DNA from: Nannocystis bainbridge
GTDB lineage: Bacteria > Myxococcota_A > Polyangia > Nannocystales > Nannocystaceae
Length of the DNA: 64,000 nt
NCBI RefSeq assembly: GCF_028368995.1
Contig: NZ_JAQNDL010000001.1
Location: 1,426,001-1,490,000 of the forward strand
Direction: 5' to 3'
In this document: piece by piece, positions 47,314 through 56,264 of the stretch
Position numbering within the stretch: position 1 is the first letter of the stretch
Layout: every line of letters starts with the position of its first letter
Notes under the pieces: generated by a model
What the model saw: only the letters and a program-made list of their open reading frames with translations
The model's database searches: none
Told to the model about the DNA's origin: nothing
Program-made: the position numbers and the translations under genes

Positions 47314-47448
47314 ATTCCTCGGCGACGCTCGACCTCCCCGGCTCCAGCGAGACACCGACCGAAACTCTGCCACCGCGCCGTCCTGCTCCGACAAGACAAC
47401 GACCGACCCCTGCCACCGCGCCGTTCGCCCGGGTACCCTCGATCACCG

Positions 47449-48474
47449 ATGCGACTCCTGCTGCTCCTCGGCGCCCTCGTCGCCTGCACCCCCGCGATCC
47501 CGGAGCCGATCTGGGAGGGCGAGTTCCTCCACTACAGCACGACCATCGACGCGCCGGTCTGTCGCGGCTCGTTCGTCCTCCAGGAGCGCCACGCCGTCGA
47601 GGTGGCGGCCCTGATGGGCTTCGAGTTGCCCGAGGTGATCCACTTCACCCGCATCAAGCAGCGGCAGGTCCGCAAGTACTGCCGACAGCGCGCTCGCGGG
47701 TGCGCCTGGGACGACGCGCCCTACGCGTTCTTCGCCGAGAGCAGCTTCAACTTCCACGAGCTCACCCACGTCGTCGCCAACCTCGGCGGCCTGTCCGGAC
47801 CGAGAGCCTTCAACGAGGGGCTCGCCGAGGTCTTCGCGGACACCTCGGCCTCCATCCTCAGCGGCACCCCGCTCGCCCGGGTGCTCCACGGCGACATCGA
47901 CGATATCGCCGACTATCACACCGCCGGCCGGTTCGTCCGCTTCCTGATCGAGCGCCACGATCTCTCGGTGTTCGTCGAGTTCATGCGCTCGACCTGGCGC
48001 GAGGCCGAGTTCGACGAGTTCGCCCCGATCTTCGCCGAGGTGTTCGGCGAGCCGATCGAGGACGCGATGGCCGACTTCGCCGACTATCCGAGCTGCAGCA
48101 GCACGAGCAACCGGATCGCCGTGCTCGACTGCAACCTGCCGCTGCAGCCGTGGGACGGCGCGACGCTGTCCCTCACCGCGAACCTCGCGTGCGACCAGGC
48201 CGACGTGCTCGGCCCCGACAGGCACGGCCTGATGTTCACGAGCCGCGGCTTCGAGATCGCGCAAGAAGGCACCTACCGCATCACGCCATCCGCGTCGTCC
48301 GAATGGGCGCTCTTCAGGATCATCCGCTGCGGCTCGTGCTGGGACGATCTCGAGATCGGTATCATGCCCGGGACGACCGAGGAGCTCGTACTCCCGCCCG
48401 GCCGCTACTACGCGCAGTTCGGCCGCAGGACCCGCGAGCCCGCCGAGCTCGGCCTGCAGATCGAGCAGCGCTGA
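47449..48474 (+). CDS. Gluzincin-like metallopeptidase lipoprotein
   Basis: 341 aa. The signal peptide MRLLLLLGALVAC gives a lipoprotein (Cys13). HExxH is present as NFHELTHVV (H103, E104, H107), and a downstream NEGLAEVFAD (E123/E127) fits the third ligand of gluzincins, about 20 residues later. It is short for this class and the C-terminal half (about 210-341) is beta-rich. Peptidase activity is inferred; the natural substrate could be a surface or prey protein. Confidence 0.78.
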   Translation: MRLLLLLGALVACTPAIPEPIWEGEFLHYSTTIDAPVCRGSFVLQERHAVEVAALMGFELPEVIHFTRIKQRQVRKYCRQRARGCAWDDAPYAFFAESSFNFHELTHVVANLGGLSGPRAFNEGLAEVFADTSASILSGTPLARVLHGDIDDIADYHTAGRFVRFLIERHDLSVFVEFMRSTWREAEFDEFAPIFAEVFGEPIEDAMADFADYPSCSSTSNRIAVLDCNLPLQPWDGATLSLTANLACDQADVLGPDRHGLMFTSRGFEIAQEGTYRITPSASSEWALFRIIRCGSCWDDLEIGIMPGTTEELVLPPGRYYAQFGRRTREPAELGLQIEQR

Positions 48475-48596
48475 CGACCGCGCATCGACCTGCCTCGCAA
48501 AGGTTGCAGTACGGCGCTCGAATGGCGTTCACGCGACCATGCACGCGCCGCGCTTGGCCATGCCTCGCCACGCCTGTACCCTGCTCGCGGGTCGCC

Positions 48597-49274
48597 ATGC
48601 CTCGAAGCTCTCGTCTTGCATTGGTCCTCGCAGCGCGCCTCGGCTCGGCGCTCGCCTTCTCGCTCGCCGCCTGTCGCCCCGCCGAGAGCGCCGCGCCGCC
48701 GAGCCCCGCGCCCGAGCCGCCCGCGGCCGCCGCGCCGGCCAGCGCCACCCCTCCCGGCCAGGCGGCGAGCCCCGAGTCCCCGCCAGCCACCAGCGCCCCT
48801 GCCGACGCGACCTCGTCCGCCGCGCCTTCCCGGCCCGCTGGCGCCGCGCCTTCGGCTTCGTCTTCGACCGGCAGCCTGCCTTCCGCCGATCCCGGCGCCG
48901 CCGATCCGCTGCGCAGCTCGGGCCACTTCGTGGCCACCGACAGCCCTGCCGGCAGCTGGCGCACCGACCTGCCTGGCAGCCTCGACAAGGACGTCGTCCG
49001 CCGCGTCGTCCGCAGCGGCATCGCCGGCGTCCGCGACTGCTACACGGCCGGCCTGGCCCACACCCCGACCCTCGCCGGGCGCGTCACGATCCAGTTCACG
49101 ATCGGCGGCGACGGCGTGGTGAAGCTGGCGGTGGTCCAGGACTCGACCCTCCCCGCCGCCGGCCAGGCGGTCGCCGAATGCATCGCCGGCGTCGCCGCGG
49201 GCTGGCGCTTCCCTCCGCCCGAGGGCGGCGGCATCGTCATCGTCAGCTACCCATTCGTGCTCGAGCCCGAATAG
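48597..49274 (+). CDS. Lipoprotein with AgmX/PglI C-terminal domain
   Basis: 225 aa. Signal peptide and lipobox SLAAC, followed by an about 85-residue Ala/Pro/Ser linker. The C-terminal domain (about 130-225) matches the AgmX/PglI family: VVRSGIAGVRDCYTAGL, VTIQFTIGGDGVVKLAVVQ and GWRFPPPEGGGIVIVSYPF. In Myxococcus AgmX is linked to adventurous gliding motility, and TonB-C-like folds are suggested. This copy has no partner motility genes nearby. Confidence 0.85.
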   Translation: MPRSSRLALVLAARLGSALAFSLAACRPAESAAPPSPAPEPPAAAAPASATPPGQAASPESPPATSAPADATSSAAPSRPAGAAPSASSSTGSLPSADPGAADPLRSSGHFVATDSPAGSWRTDLPGSLDKDVVRRVVRSGIAGVRDCYTAGLAHTPTLAGRVTIQFTIGGDGVVKLAVVQDSTLPAAGQAVAECIAGVAAGWRFPPPEGGGIVIVSYPFVLEPE

Positions 49275-49328
49275 CGGCAGAGCCGGCCCGCGGCGGGCTC
49301 GATCCGGGCTCCGCTCGTCCTCGCGGCT

Positions 49329-50462
49329 TCACGCGCCCTGCCACACCGGCAGGTAGCCCCGCCGGCGGATCATCGCCGCCACGGCCCGGGGCGGGCGTTC
49401 GTCGGCGATGTGGAACTGCTCGCCGGGCTGCTCGCGCACGGGTGTCCATTCGTCCTGTGCGAAATCACTGTAGCCGCCCGGCTCGGTGCTCGCGCCGGCG
49501 CTCATCGTCGTCACGCCGATCGTCACCATGCGGTCGCGCAGCGGCGCCGACTCGCGGGTCGACACGACGATGTCGGCCGCGGGCAAGAACAGCCGCAGCG
49601 CGCAGACGATCGCCAAAAATTCTTCGTCGTTCGGCACGTACTGCGGGTCGGGCTGGAACGCGCCGGCCGCCGGCCGCAAGCGCGGCAGGCTGATCGCAAG
49701 CTGCACTTCGGGGCAGGTGCGCCGCAGGTGATCGGCGTGCGCCGCCAGCGACAGCGCCTCGAAGCGGAAATCTTGGAGCCCGTACAGCGCGCCGATCCCG
49801 AGGCGGCGAAACCCGCCGGCCAGGCCCCGCTCCGGCGCGTCCAGGCGCCACGCGTAGCGCTTCTTCGGCCCCGCCGTATGGACCGCGCGGTACGTCGGCT
49901 CGTGGTAGGTCTCCTGATACACCACCAGCCCGGCGCAGCCGGCCGCCACCATCGGCACATAGGCCTGGCTCTCGAGCGGACCGATCTCGATCGAAACCTC
50001 GGGCATGATCGGCAGCACCGCGCGGATCACCGCCTCGACGTACCCGTTCGACACGAACTTCGGATGCTCGCCGGCGACGATCAGCAGCGAGCCGATGCCG
50101 CGCGCCCGCAACGCTTGGACCTCGCGCACCGCCTGCTCGCCCGCGATCGTGATCCGCGGGATCGGGTTGGTGCGCGAGAAACCGCAGTAGGAGCAGACGT
50201 TGACGCACTCGTTCGAAAGATAGAGCGGCGCGAACAGGCGGATCGAGCGCCCGAAATGGCGCTGCGCGAGCTCGCCGGAGCGCGCGGCCACGGCCGGCAA
50301 GCGCTCGATCGCCGCCGGCGACAGCAGCGCCGCGACCTCCTCGAGGCTCTCGGCGTGCCCGCGGCGGAGGATCGGCTCGAGCTCCGCCGGCGTGGTAGCG
50401 AGCGAGCGCGCGACCCACGCGGCGATGGGCAAGGTCGGATAAACGGTGGAGAACGTCGGCAT
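49329..50462 (-). CDS. thiH: ThiH-like radical SAM enzyme (2-iminoacetate synthase)
   Basis: 377 aa. The radical SAM cluster motif CVNVCSYC (C86, C90, C93) is followed by GFSRTNPIPR. Subsequent motifs IVAGEHPKFVSNGYV, GCAGLVVYQETYHEPTY, LGIGALYGLQDFRFEALSLAAH and DIVVSTRESAPLRD match ThiH, which cleaves tyrosine to 2-iminoacetate (dehydroglycine) for thiazole synthesis in thiamine biosynthesis. thiG, thiS and thiE are not in the window. Start MPTFSTVYPT is chosen at the end of a long in-frame extension that lacks coding character. Confidence 0.9.
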   Translation of the reverse strand: MPTFSTVYPTLPIAAWVARSLATTPAELEPILRRGHAESLEEVAALLSPAAIERLPAVAARSGELAQRHFGRSIRLFAPLYLSNECVNVCSYCGFSRTNPIPRITIAGEQAVREVQALRARGIGSLLIVAGEHPKFVSNGYVEAVIRAVLPIMPEVSIEIGPLESQAYVPMVAAGCAGLVVYQETYHEPTYRAVHTAGPKKRYAWRLDAPERGLAGGFRRLGIGALYGLQDFRFEALSLAAHADHLRRTCPEVQLAISLPRLRPAAGAFQPDPQYVPNDEEFLAIVCALRLFLPAADIVVSTRESAPLRDRMVTIGVTTMSAGASTEPGGYSDFAQDEWTPVREQPGEQFHIADERPPRAVAAMIRRRGYLPVWQGA

Positions 50463-50536
50463 GGCGTTTGTCTCTGCGAACGAGAGATGATGGGCGCTCA
50501 CCGCGGGCCCTGCAGGATTCGACGCGCAGGCGAAGT

Positions 50537-50558
50537 CATATGTCCCCGAGGACATGTG
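50537..50558. repeat. Palindrome between divergent genes
   Basis: CATATGTCC and GGACATGTG arms around CCGA, near perfect, in the gap 50463-50807. No gene is visible in this gap. Confidence 0.82.
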
Positions 50559-50807
50559 CGACGATCGAGCCCAGCCTTGGCGGAGGCGTCCGCGGGCGCT
50601 CACCCTGTGCATTCGCGGCGGCATCGCGCGAGCTGCCGTGGTTGTGCCGCCCAAAGATCAGGTGTCCTGCGACCGCGATTCAATTGCCCCGGTGCCCGAT
50701 TTATCGCCGAACCCGGGCAGCGCCTTCTCCGGGACGAACCCGCCGATCCCACAACGCGCACGCAACGGCATGCGACCGCAGACCGCCGCCCCTCGCCCGA
50801 CCCTGCA

Positions 50808-51764
50808 TCAGCGCATGCGACGATCGCCGCGGCACGCCCGAGCCTCCGTATACACCCCGGCCTCCGGCAGCTCGGCCTCGATGAACGTGCGCCCCTTCAC
50901 CGCCAATTCGAGCGCCGCCAGTTGGGCGCCGAGCACATCCGGCGGACACGGGGCGCTGCAGTCCACGCTGTCACCCCCGCGCACGAAGCTCCCCATCGAC
51001 CCGGCCATGGCCATGTTCGGACCTTGCGGATACGCCGTCAGGCGGCTGCAACGGCTGCAGCGACGTGGTTGACCGTCGACGCACTGCTCCTCCCGCACGC
51101 TCGCCTCGCTGCACACGATCTTCAGCGTGTACGCGGCAGCGCCGAAGTACGCGGCCCCCGCCTTGACCTCGAAGGCGGGCCCGTCGGCCAGCGTGGCGAA
51201 CGACCCGAGCCCGAACTCGCCGTCCGGCTGCCAGCGACCGCGAGCGTCGCGTTCGAACGCCTCGCCGTGCGGCCCTGTGGTGATGATCCCACGCTCGGTG
51301 ATGTCGACGCCCTCGTAGCGCACGGTCTTCCGGGTGCCCGCGACCGTGGCGACCTCGCGCGCGCGACCGAAGAACCCGTCGTCTTCCCACCCGCCACGCA
51401 CCGCGAAGCAGCGGTCGCCGCGGGCCCGCACCCACAGCCTCGTGCGAGCGCCGACGAGCCGGCGGAACTCCGCCCACCGCTCCTCCTCGTCCCCCGCCTC
51501 CCGGTGCTCCGCCAGCTCCGGCAACGTCGCCACCGCCCAAGCCCAGCGCGCCGACACCTCCATCGCCTCGACCTCGGCGAGCAGCCGCGACGACTCGCTC
51601 ACCGCCTCCGCCGGCTGCGGCTCAGGCGCGAGCGCCGGTTCGGCTTCCACCACCACCGCTACAGCCGGCTCCGAGGGCGGAGGCACCGGCATCGCCGCCC
51701 CGGCCGGCGCGCGCGCGCACGCCAGCAGGACCGCAGGAGCGACGAGGACCAGGCCAGCTCGCAT
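50808..51764 (-). CDS. Predicted lipoprotein with a Cys-pair motif
   Basis: 318 aa. The hydrophobic start MRAGLVLVAPAVLLAC carries the lipobox VLLAC. After a Pro/Glu/Ala linker the main body (about 75-318) contains the Cys motif CVDGQPRRCSRCSRL near 225 and ends CPPDVLGAQLAAL, again with Cys pairs. No family recognised. The longer frame upstream (to 51986) lacks coding character. Confidence 0.7.
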   Translation of the reverse strand: MRAGLVLVAPAVLLACARAPAGAAMPVPPPSEPAVAVVVEAEPALAPEPQPAEAVSESSRLLAEVEAMEVSARWAWAVATLPELAEHREAGDEEERWAEFRRLVGARTRLWVRARGDRCFAVRGGWEDDGFFGRAREVATVAGTRKTVRYEGVDITERGIITTGPHGEAFERDARGRWQPDGEFGLGSFATLADGPAFEVKAGAAYFGAAAYTLKIVCSEASVREEQCVDGQPRRCSRCSRLTAYPQGPNMAMAGSMGSFVRGGDSVDCSAPCPPDVLGAQLAALELAVKGRTFIEAELPEAGVYTEARACRGDRRMR

Positions 51765-52380
51765 CGTCGCCCCGAACGCGGTCACGCGCCCCACTATTCC
51801 ACGAGCGGCCCACGAACGCCACCGCGAAGCGCCACCGCGAGCCCCGACGCACGCATAGGGCGGGCCGCCGGCCCCTCGCGCAGCCGCACGACGAGACTTA
51901 GAGACGTGTCTCGCAGTTCTCCAAGTGGCCGACTTTAGGCGCGTTGCGCTCACTGCATTTGCAGAGTTCCCGACCGCTCGGCACACCCACTACGGACAAA
52001 CCCGCGCGCAACGATGTTGTATGTTGAAAATGCGGAATTCCTATGCTCAGCATAAAGCGCATCCATCGTCGGCTCTATCGTTAGCGGCACGAACACGACC
52101 CTCACCTATATTACCGTGAATGATATAAAGGTACGCCCGCTGATTCCGCTCGATAGCCCTCGTACCCGAGTGCGTAGGCGATGCGTAGGCAAACCCGCCC
52201 CCCCCCGACCATGAAGGGCCCACCTCCCATTCGAGGGCAATCGGTTGCGCGCTGCCGATCGACCCGACTATTTTGAACGAAGTCGTCGAGGCCAGCTATG
52301 GGTGAGGACCGTGAGAGAAAGCTAGTCGACACTGTGGGCCGCAGCAACTCATTCATGTCTTGCCGATGTAGACATGCACC
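51765..52380. other. Lower-GC intergenic region
   Basis: This 616-bp stretch, from about 51880 clearly less GC-rich than the window average, contains AT-rich sequence such as TATATTACCG and TGATATAAAG (52106-52130) and a run of 11 C (about 52199). Short ORFs of 64 and 81 codons exist but their codon use is unconvincing. Confidence 0.5.
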
Positions 52381-53070
52381 ATGTCCCTGGTTGCGGTGCT
52401 CGTCGCGCTAGCTCTCGCTGCTCAACCTGTTGGTGCGCCACTTCTCTGCCCCAAAAACACCACCTCGTGTGCTTCAGGGGGATGCGTACCGCTGGGTGAT
52501 GTATGTCCCTCGACGGCCGAGCTCCATCCACCTGCGCGACCTGCGCCCACCGCTGCGCTCGCACCGCTCCCTCAAGCCCAGGAAAGCGAGGTAGAGGTGT
52601 TCGACGATCCGGCGCCGGCCAAGTCGGCAGCCGAGCGCTGCGCTGACGACGAAAAATCTGAGCTCCAGCCCCGCCGTTTCAAACTCAGATTTGGTCTGGC
52701 CCTGGGGAGTACGAGTGCGTTCCTTATCTCGAGTCTCACATTCGTCTTCGCACGAAAGCCGCTCGAGACCCAGTCCCAGACTGGGTTTGCTCATGAATCC
52801 GGGGTGGACGGTGTGAATCTTCGGGTGAACTGCATGAAGGGCAAACCGTGCGGCAACAGTTGCATTTCCTGGGATAAGGAGTGCCATGTCGACGACAGCG
52901 ATGGCGTCGGCTCGCTCGGAAAGCTGACGCCAGCCGGCTGGGTCGTCGGAACCACGTTCTTTGTCATTGGTGTAGGACTGCTCGTCGCGGCCTTCGTGGC
53001 CCCGCCCAGACTCAAGCCGCGACGCGCTCAGTGTGGTCTAAGCGGATGCTCTTTGAAGTTCCAGTTCTGA
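52381..53070 (+). CDS. Membrane protein with KGKPCGNSCI motif, in a lower-GC segment
   Basis: 229 aa. Signal-like N-terminus MSLVAVLVALALAAQPVGA, a linker with Cys pairs (CPKNTTSCASGGC), then two hydrophobic segments at about 105-125 and 178-203 separated by a region carrying CMKGKPCGNSCISWDKEC. The CGNSCI motif recurs in diverse bacterial proteins, but its function is unclear. Less GC-biased codons and lower GC than the rest of the window, as in the preceding gap, suggest recent acquisition or relaxed constraint. Confidence 0.65.
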   Translation: MSLVAVLVALALAAQPVGAPLLCPKNTTSCASGGCVPLGDVCPSTAELHPPARPAPTAALAPLPQAQESEVEVFDDPAPAKSAAERCADDEKSELQPRRFKLRFGLALGSTSAFLISSLTFVFARKPLETQSQTGFAHESGVDGVNLRVNCMKGKPCGNSCISWDKECHVDDSDGVGSLGKLTPAGWVVGTTFFVIGVGLLVAAFVAPPRLKPRRAQCGLSGCSLKFQF

Positions 53071-53218
53071 CCCTCACTACTCTGTGAGCCGCTCGCGCTC
53101 ACCATGCGTCGCCACAATGCCGTCACCGACGACAGCTCACTCACGGTGAACCTCTCCGAGCTCCGGAGACGCCGCACGCGGAACAAGGAACGAGGACGAA
53201 CGCATACACATCCCCGCC

Positions 53219-54151
53219 TCACCCCGGCGCGCGCGGCGGCTTCGGCAGGCACCCTGGCCACACCGACAGGAACTTCTGCAGCGTCGCCACGAAGCTGCTG
53301 AGGCGCGCCGGCACGTGGCGGCTCCTCGCATAGACCGCGTACATCTGCTCCACCGCCGGGCAGTAGCTGTCGAGCACCGGCACCACCCGGCCCTCCGAGA
53401 TCGCCGGCGCCGCCAGGTACTCCGGCAGCCGGGCGATCCCGCAGCCTGACACCGCCAGGTCGCGGATCAGCGGCCAGCTGTTGGCGGTCGCGTGGCGGTG
53501 CACGATCGCCGGGCGGGCCGAGCCCTTCGAGAAGCGCCACGTCGTCGCCTCGCGGCGCGTGCCCATCACCAGGCACACGTGCTTCGCCAGCTCGCGCGGG
53601 TGCGTCGGCGCGCCGCGGCGCGCCAGGTACTCCGGGCTCGCCACCAGGCGGTACTTCGCCGGCGCCCCGAGCTTGCGCGCCACCAGCGACGCGCTCGCGG
53701 CCGGCTCGGCCTGGATCACCACGTCGAAGCCGTCGCGCAGCGGGTCGAGCTGCCCGGCGCACAGCTCGATCTCCACCTCGACGTGCGGGTGTTCGCGGGC
53801 GAACTGGCCGAGCACGCGCCCCAGCACCCCCTCGCCGAAGCCGCCCGGCGCGGCGATCCGCAGGCGACCGCGCGCCTCCCCGCGCGCCTCGGCGATCGTG
53901 CGCTCGGCCTCGGTGACCACGTCGAGGCCGGCGCGGACCTGCTCGAAGTACCGCTGGCCCTCGTCGGTGAGGCGCACGCGCCGGGTCGTGCGCTCGAACA
54001 GGCGGGTCCCCAGCCGCTCCTCGAGCCGGCTGACCTGGACGCTGACCGTCGACACCGGCGCCGCCAGGGCCAGCGCGGCCGCGCGGAAGCTGCCGGCCTC
54101 GGCGACGCGGACGAACGCCTCGACGGCGGCGAAGTCGGGGCGGCTGTTCAT
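53219..54151 (-). CDS. LysR-family transcriptional regulator
   Basis: 310 aa. The N-terminal winged HTH is clear: DFAAVEAFVRVAEAGSFRAAA, then VSTVSVQVSRLEERLGTRLF. An effector-binding domain of two alpha/beta lobes follows (LRIAAPGGFGE, YRLVASPEYLARRG). It is divergent from a glutathione S-transferase gene and probably regulates it. Start 54151 is preferred because it leaves the operator-like palindrome at 54163 in the intergenic region; 54190 is an alternative. Confidence 0.93.
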   Translation of the reverse strand: MNSRPDFAAVEAFVRVAEAGSFRAAALALAAPVSTVSVQVSRLEERLGTRLFERTTRRVRLTDEGQRYFEQVRAGLDVVTEAERTIAEARGEARGRLRIAAPGGFGEGVLGRVLGQFAREHPHVEVEIELCAGQLDPLRDGFDVVIQAEPAASASLVARKLGAPAKYRLVASPEYLARRGAPTHPRELAKHVCLVMGTRREATTWRFSKGSARPAIVHRHATANSWPLIRDLAVSGCGIARLPEYLAAPAISEGRVVPVLDSYCPAVEQMYAVYARSRHVPARLSSFVATLQKFLSVWPGCLPKPPRAPG

Positions 54152-54162
54152 GGCCGTGAACA

Positions 54163-54174
54163 GATTGATCAATC
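54163..54174. promoter_or_regulatory. Candidate LysR operator
   Basis: GATTGATCAATC is a perfect 12-bp palindrome in the 65-bp divergent region between the LysR and GST genes, flanked by GAACA (54158) and TGTTC (54184). Confidence 0.5.
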
Positions 54175-54216
54175 GCCCGGGATTGTTCAAGCGCCGCGGG
54201 CGGCGTAGATCGGGGC

Positions 54217-54840
54217 ATGACCACCGAAGCGCTGCGACTCTACTACTACCCCGGCGTGTGCTCCCTCGCCCCGCACATCGCCCTGCGCGAGGCCGGCGCG
54301 ACCTTCGAGCTGGCGCGCGTCGACCTGCGCACCCGCAAGACCGAGGCCGGCGAAGATTTCGCGGCCGTCAACCCCAAGGGCTACGTCCCGGCCCTGCGGC
54401 TGCCCGACGGCGAGGTGCTGACCGAGACCGCCGTGCTGCTGCAGTACGTCGCCGACACCTGGCCCGAGGCCGGGCTCGCGCCGCTCCACGGCGGGCTGGA
54501 GCGGGTCCGCTTCGACGAGCGGCTGATCTTCATCGCCACCGAGCTGCACAAGGGCTTCGCCCCGTTCACGATCATGCCGAACGCCGGCGACGAGGCCAAG
54601 CGCTGGGCGTCCCAGCGGCTGACCGCGCGCGTCGAGCTGCTGGCGCGCGACCTCGGCGAGCGGCCGTTCTTCCACGGCGACGCGTTCACGGTGCTCGACG
54701 CCTACGCCTTCTTCGCGCTGCGCGTCTACCCCAAGCTGTTCGCCGCCGAGCTGCCGGCCAACCTCGCCGCCTTCCAGGCCCGCGTCGCCGCGCGGCCCGC
54801 GGTGGTCGCCGCGTTCGCGGCCGAGGGGCTCAAGGCGTAG
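54217..54840 (+). CDS. Glutathione S-transferase (GstA-like)
   Basis: 207 aa. The thioredoxin-like N-terminal domain begins LYYYPGVCSLAPHIALREAG with Cys15 in the position used by bacterial beta-class GSTs, and the cis-Pro region YVPALRL. The C-terminal all-helical domain ends with AFQARVAARPAVVAAF. Detoxification by conjugation to glutathione or thiols is the likely role; expression is probably LysR-controlled. Confidence 0.92.
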   Translation: MTTEALRLYYYPGVCSLAPHIALREAGATFELARVDLRTRKTEAGEDFAAVNPKGYVPALRLPDGEVLTETAVLLQYVADTWPEAGLAPLHGGLERVRFDERLIFIATELHKGFAPFTIMPNAGDEAKRWASQRLTARVELLARDLGERPFFHGDAFTVLDAYAFFALRVYPKLFAAELPANLAAFQARVAARPAVVAAFAAEGLKA

Positions 54841-54921
54841 CGGTCCCGGCCCGTGGTGACGATGTAAATGGACGGCCGCGTCGGTCGGTGGCGACGACCC
54901 GTCGGTACGACGAGAGGGCCT

Positions 54922-56043
54922 TCACTCCGCGGCGTCCACGGCTCGCTCTTCGTGAGCGCGGAGGCTCTCGACGATCGAGTCGCGGATCCTCCGGAAGAGC
55001 GCTTCATCTCTGGCAGACTCCTCGTCGTCGTCGTCGGGCTCCGCGGACCGATGCGCCGAATCCCACAGCTCGAGGGCCTCGACGAGGCGTGCCCGGTCGC
55101 CCCCCGCGTGTTCGTGGAGGTGTGCGGCGAGCATCCTGCGCGTCGCCGGTTCGTCGGGGCGGAGCGCCAGCGCGGCGCGGAGGCGCCGTTCGGCTTCGTC
55201 ATGGTGGCCGAGCTCGTTGCAAAGCACGGCGAGCGCGCGCGCCAGGAATGAGTCTTCGGAGTCGCCGACGTGGGCGACCCATGGGTCCACCTCGGCGATC
55301 GTGGTGGCGACGAGTTCCGGGTGCGCCTCGACGAATCTGAAAGCCATGAGGACGGCTCGCATGTGCTCCTCGCCGAGCGGGAGGCGGACGCCACCGATCT
55401 CGCCGGCGCTGTCCGACCCGCCGCGCCCGCGCACCGCCGCGAGAAAGCGGAGCCGAGCGGTGAGACACCCGACCATGTCGTCGTCGCGCAGGTCGTCGGC
55501 GTCCGCCAGGAGCGCCAGCAACGACTCGAGCGGCGGATCTTCCGGACGAAGCCGTCGCCACAACTCGACGGCGGCGAGCCCGAGGAAATCGCGGTCCGCC
55601 GCCGACACGCGCGACCCGAGGGCGGGTAACCAGTGAATCCGCGACATTCGCCAGGCAGAGCCGCCGGCGGGCATCCGGGCGATGTGAGCCAGGACGTCGG
55701 CTCGAGAGAGGACGAGGCCGCGGTCGGCGAGGCCGGTGAACAGGGCGTCGTCGGCGAGCGCGGCGACCTCCGCGTGCGTCCAGAAGCCGGGCATCTCGTG
55801 CCGCCAACGCCACGGCGTGCCACGGACGACGAGCTCGCGCTCACGCTCACGCTGCGTCAGATAGGGATGCACGTCGGTGTCCTCGTCAGCGCTGAGCACT
55901 CGCCCGTCACGGGCGAGTGGGCGCGGAGGCGCGGGGGTGGACCCGTCCTTGCGCGCGACGGTCCGGGCCTTCCGGCGCTCGACCTCCCGAAGGTGTCGCT
56001 TCTCGGCGCGGCGTCGGGCGCTGCGATGCTGCTGCTGGCTCAT
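54922..56043 (-). CDS. Hypothetical protein, helical with acidic C-terminus
   Basis: 373 aa. An extremely basic N-terminus (RSARRRAEKRHLREVERRK, residues about 7-25) is followed by helical segments with a TPR-like piece GHHDEAERRLRAALALRPDEP near 290, and a tail rich in Asp/Glu. The basic N-terminus could bind nucleic acid or a membrane. Start MSQQQHRSAR (56043) or MGRA four codons earlier. No family recognised. Head-to-tail with a sulfatase-superfamily gene on the same strand. Confidence 0.65.
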   Translation of the reverse strand: MSQQQHRSARRRAEKRHLREVERRKARTVARKDGSTPAPPRPLARDGRVLSADEDTDVHPYLTQRERERELVVRGTPWRWRHEMPGFWTHAEVAALADDALFTGLADRGLVLSRADVLAHIARMPAGGSAWRMSRIHWLPALGSRVSAADRDFLGLAAVELWRRLRPEDPPLESLLALLADADDLRDDDMVGCLTARLRFLAAVRGRGGSDSAGEIGGVRLPLGEEHMRAVLMAFRFVEAHPELVATTIAEVDPWVAHVGDSEDSFLARALAVLCNELGHHDEAERRLRAALALRPDEPATRRMLAAHLHEHAGGDRARLVEALELWDSAHRSAEPDDDDEESARDEALFRRIRDSIVESLRAHEERAVDAAE

Positions 56044-56211
56044 GGCACGACCCATAGCCCGTGAGCGTTTCCGCGCCAAGCGCCGCGAGGGGTGTTTGAA
56101 AGCTTCTAGATGGTTGCGCGGCTCCTCGACGCCGCCATCGAGAATCCACCCGGGCGTACGGACTCTCGAGTCAAAGCGCGACCCGGCTCGACATGGCGAT
56201 CGAGACATGTC

Positions 56212-56260
56212 CTTAAGAACATGTCCGTGGGGACATGCCCTTTCGCGCATGTCCGCTCTC
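56212..56260. repeat. Palindrome cluster, two to three units
   Basis: CATGTCCGTGGGGACATG (56220-56237) is perfect; flanking ACATGTCCTTAAGAACATG and GCGCATGTCCGC are degenerate. It lies between the sulfatase-superfamily gene end and the previous gene's start. Confidence 0.8.
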
Positions 56261-56264
56261 GCCG

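Noticed and set aside
51925..52356. Short ORFs of 64 and 81 codons in the lower-GC gap
   Set aside because: Neither has a ribosome binding site, a recognisable motif or consistent third-position GC bias.
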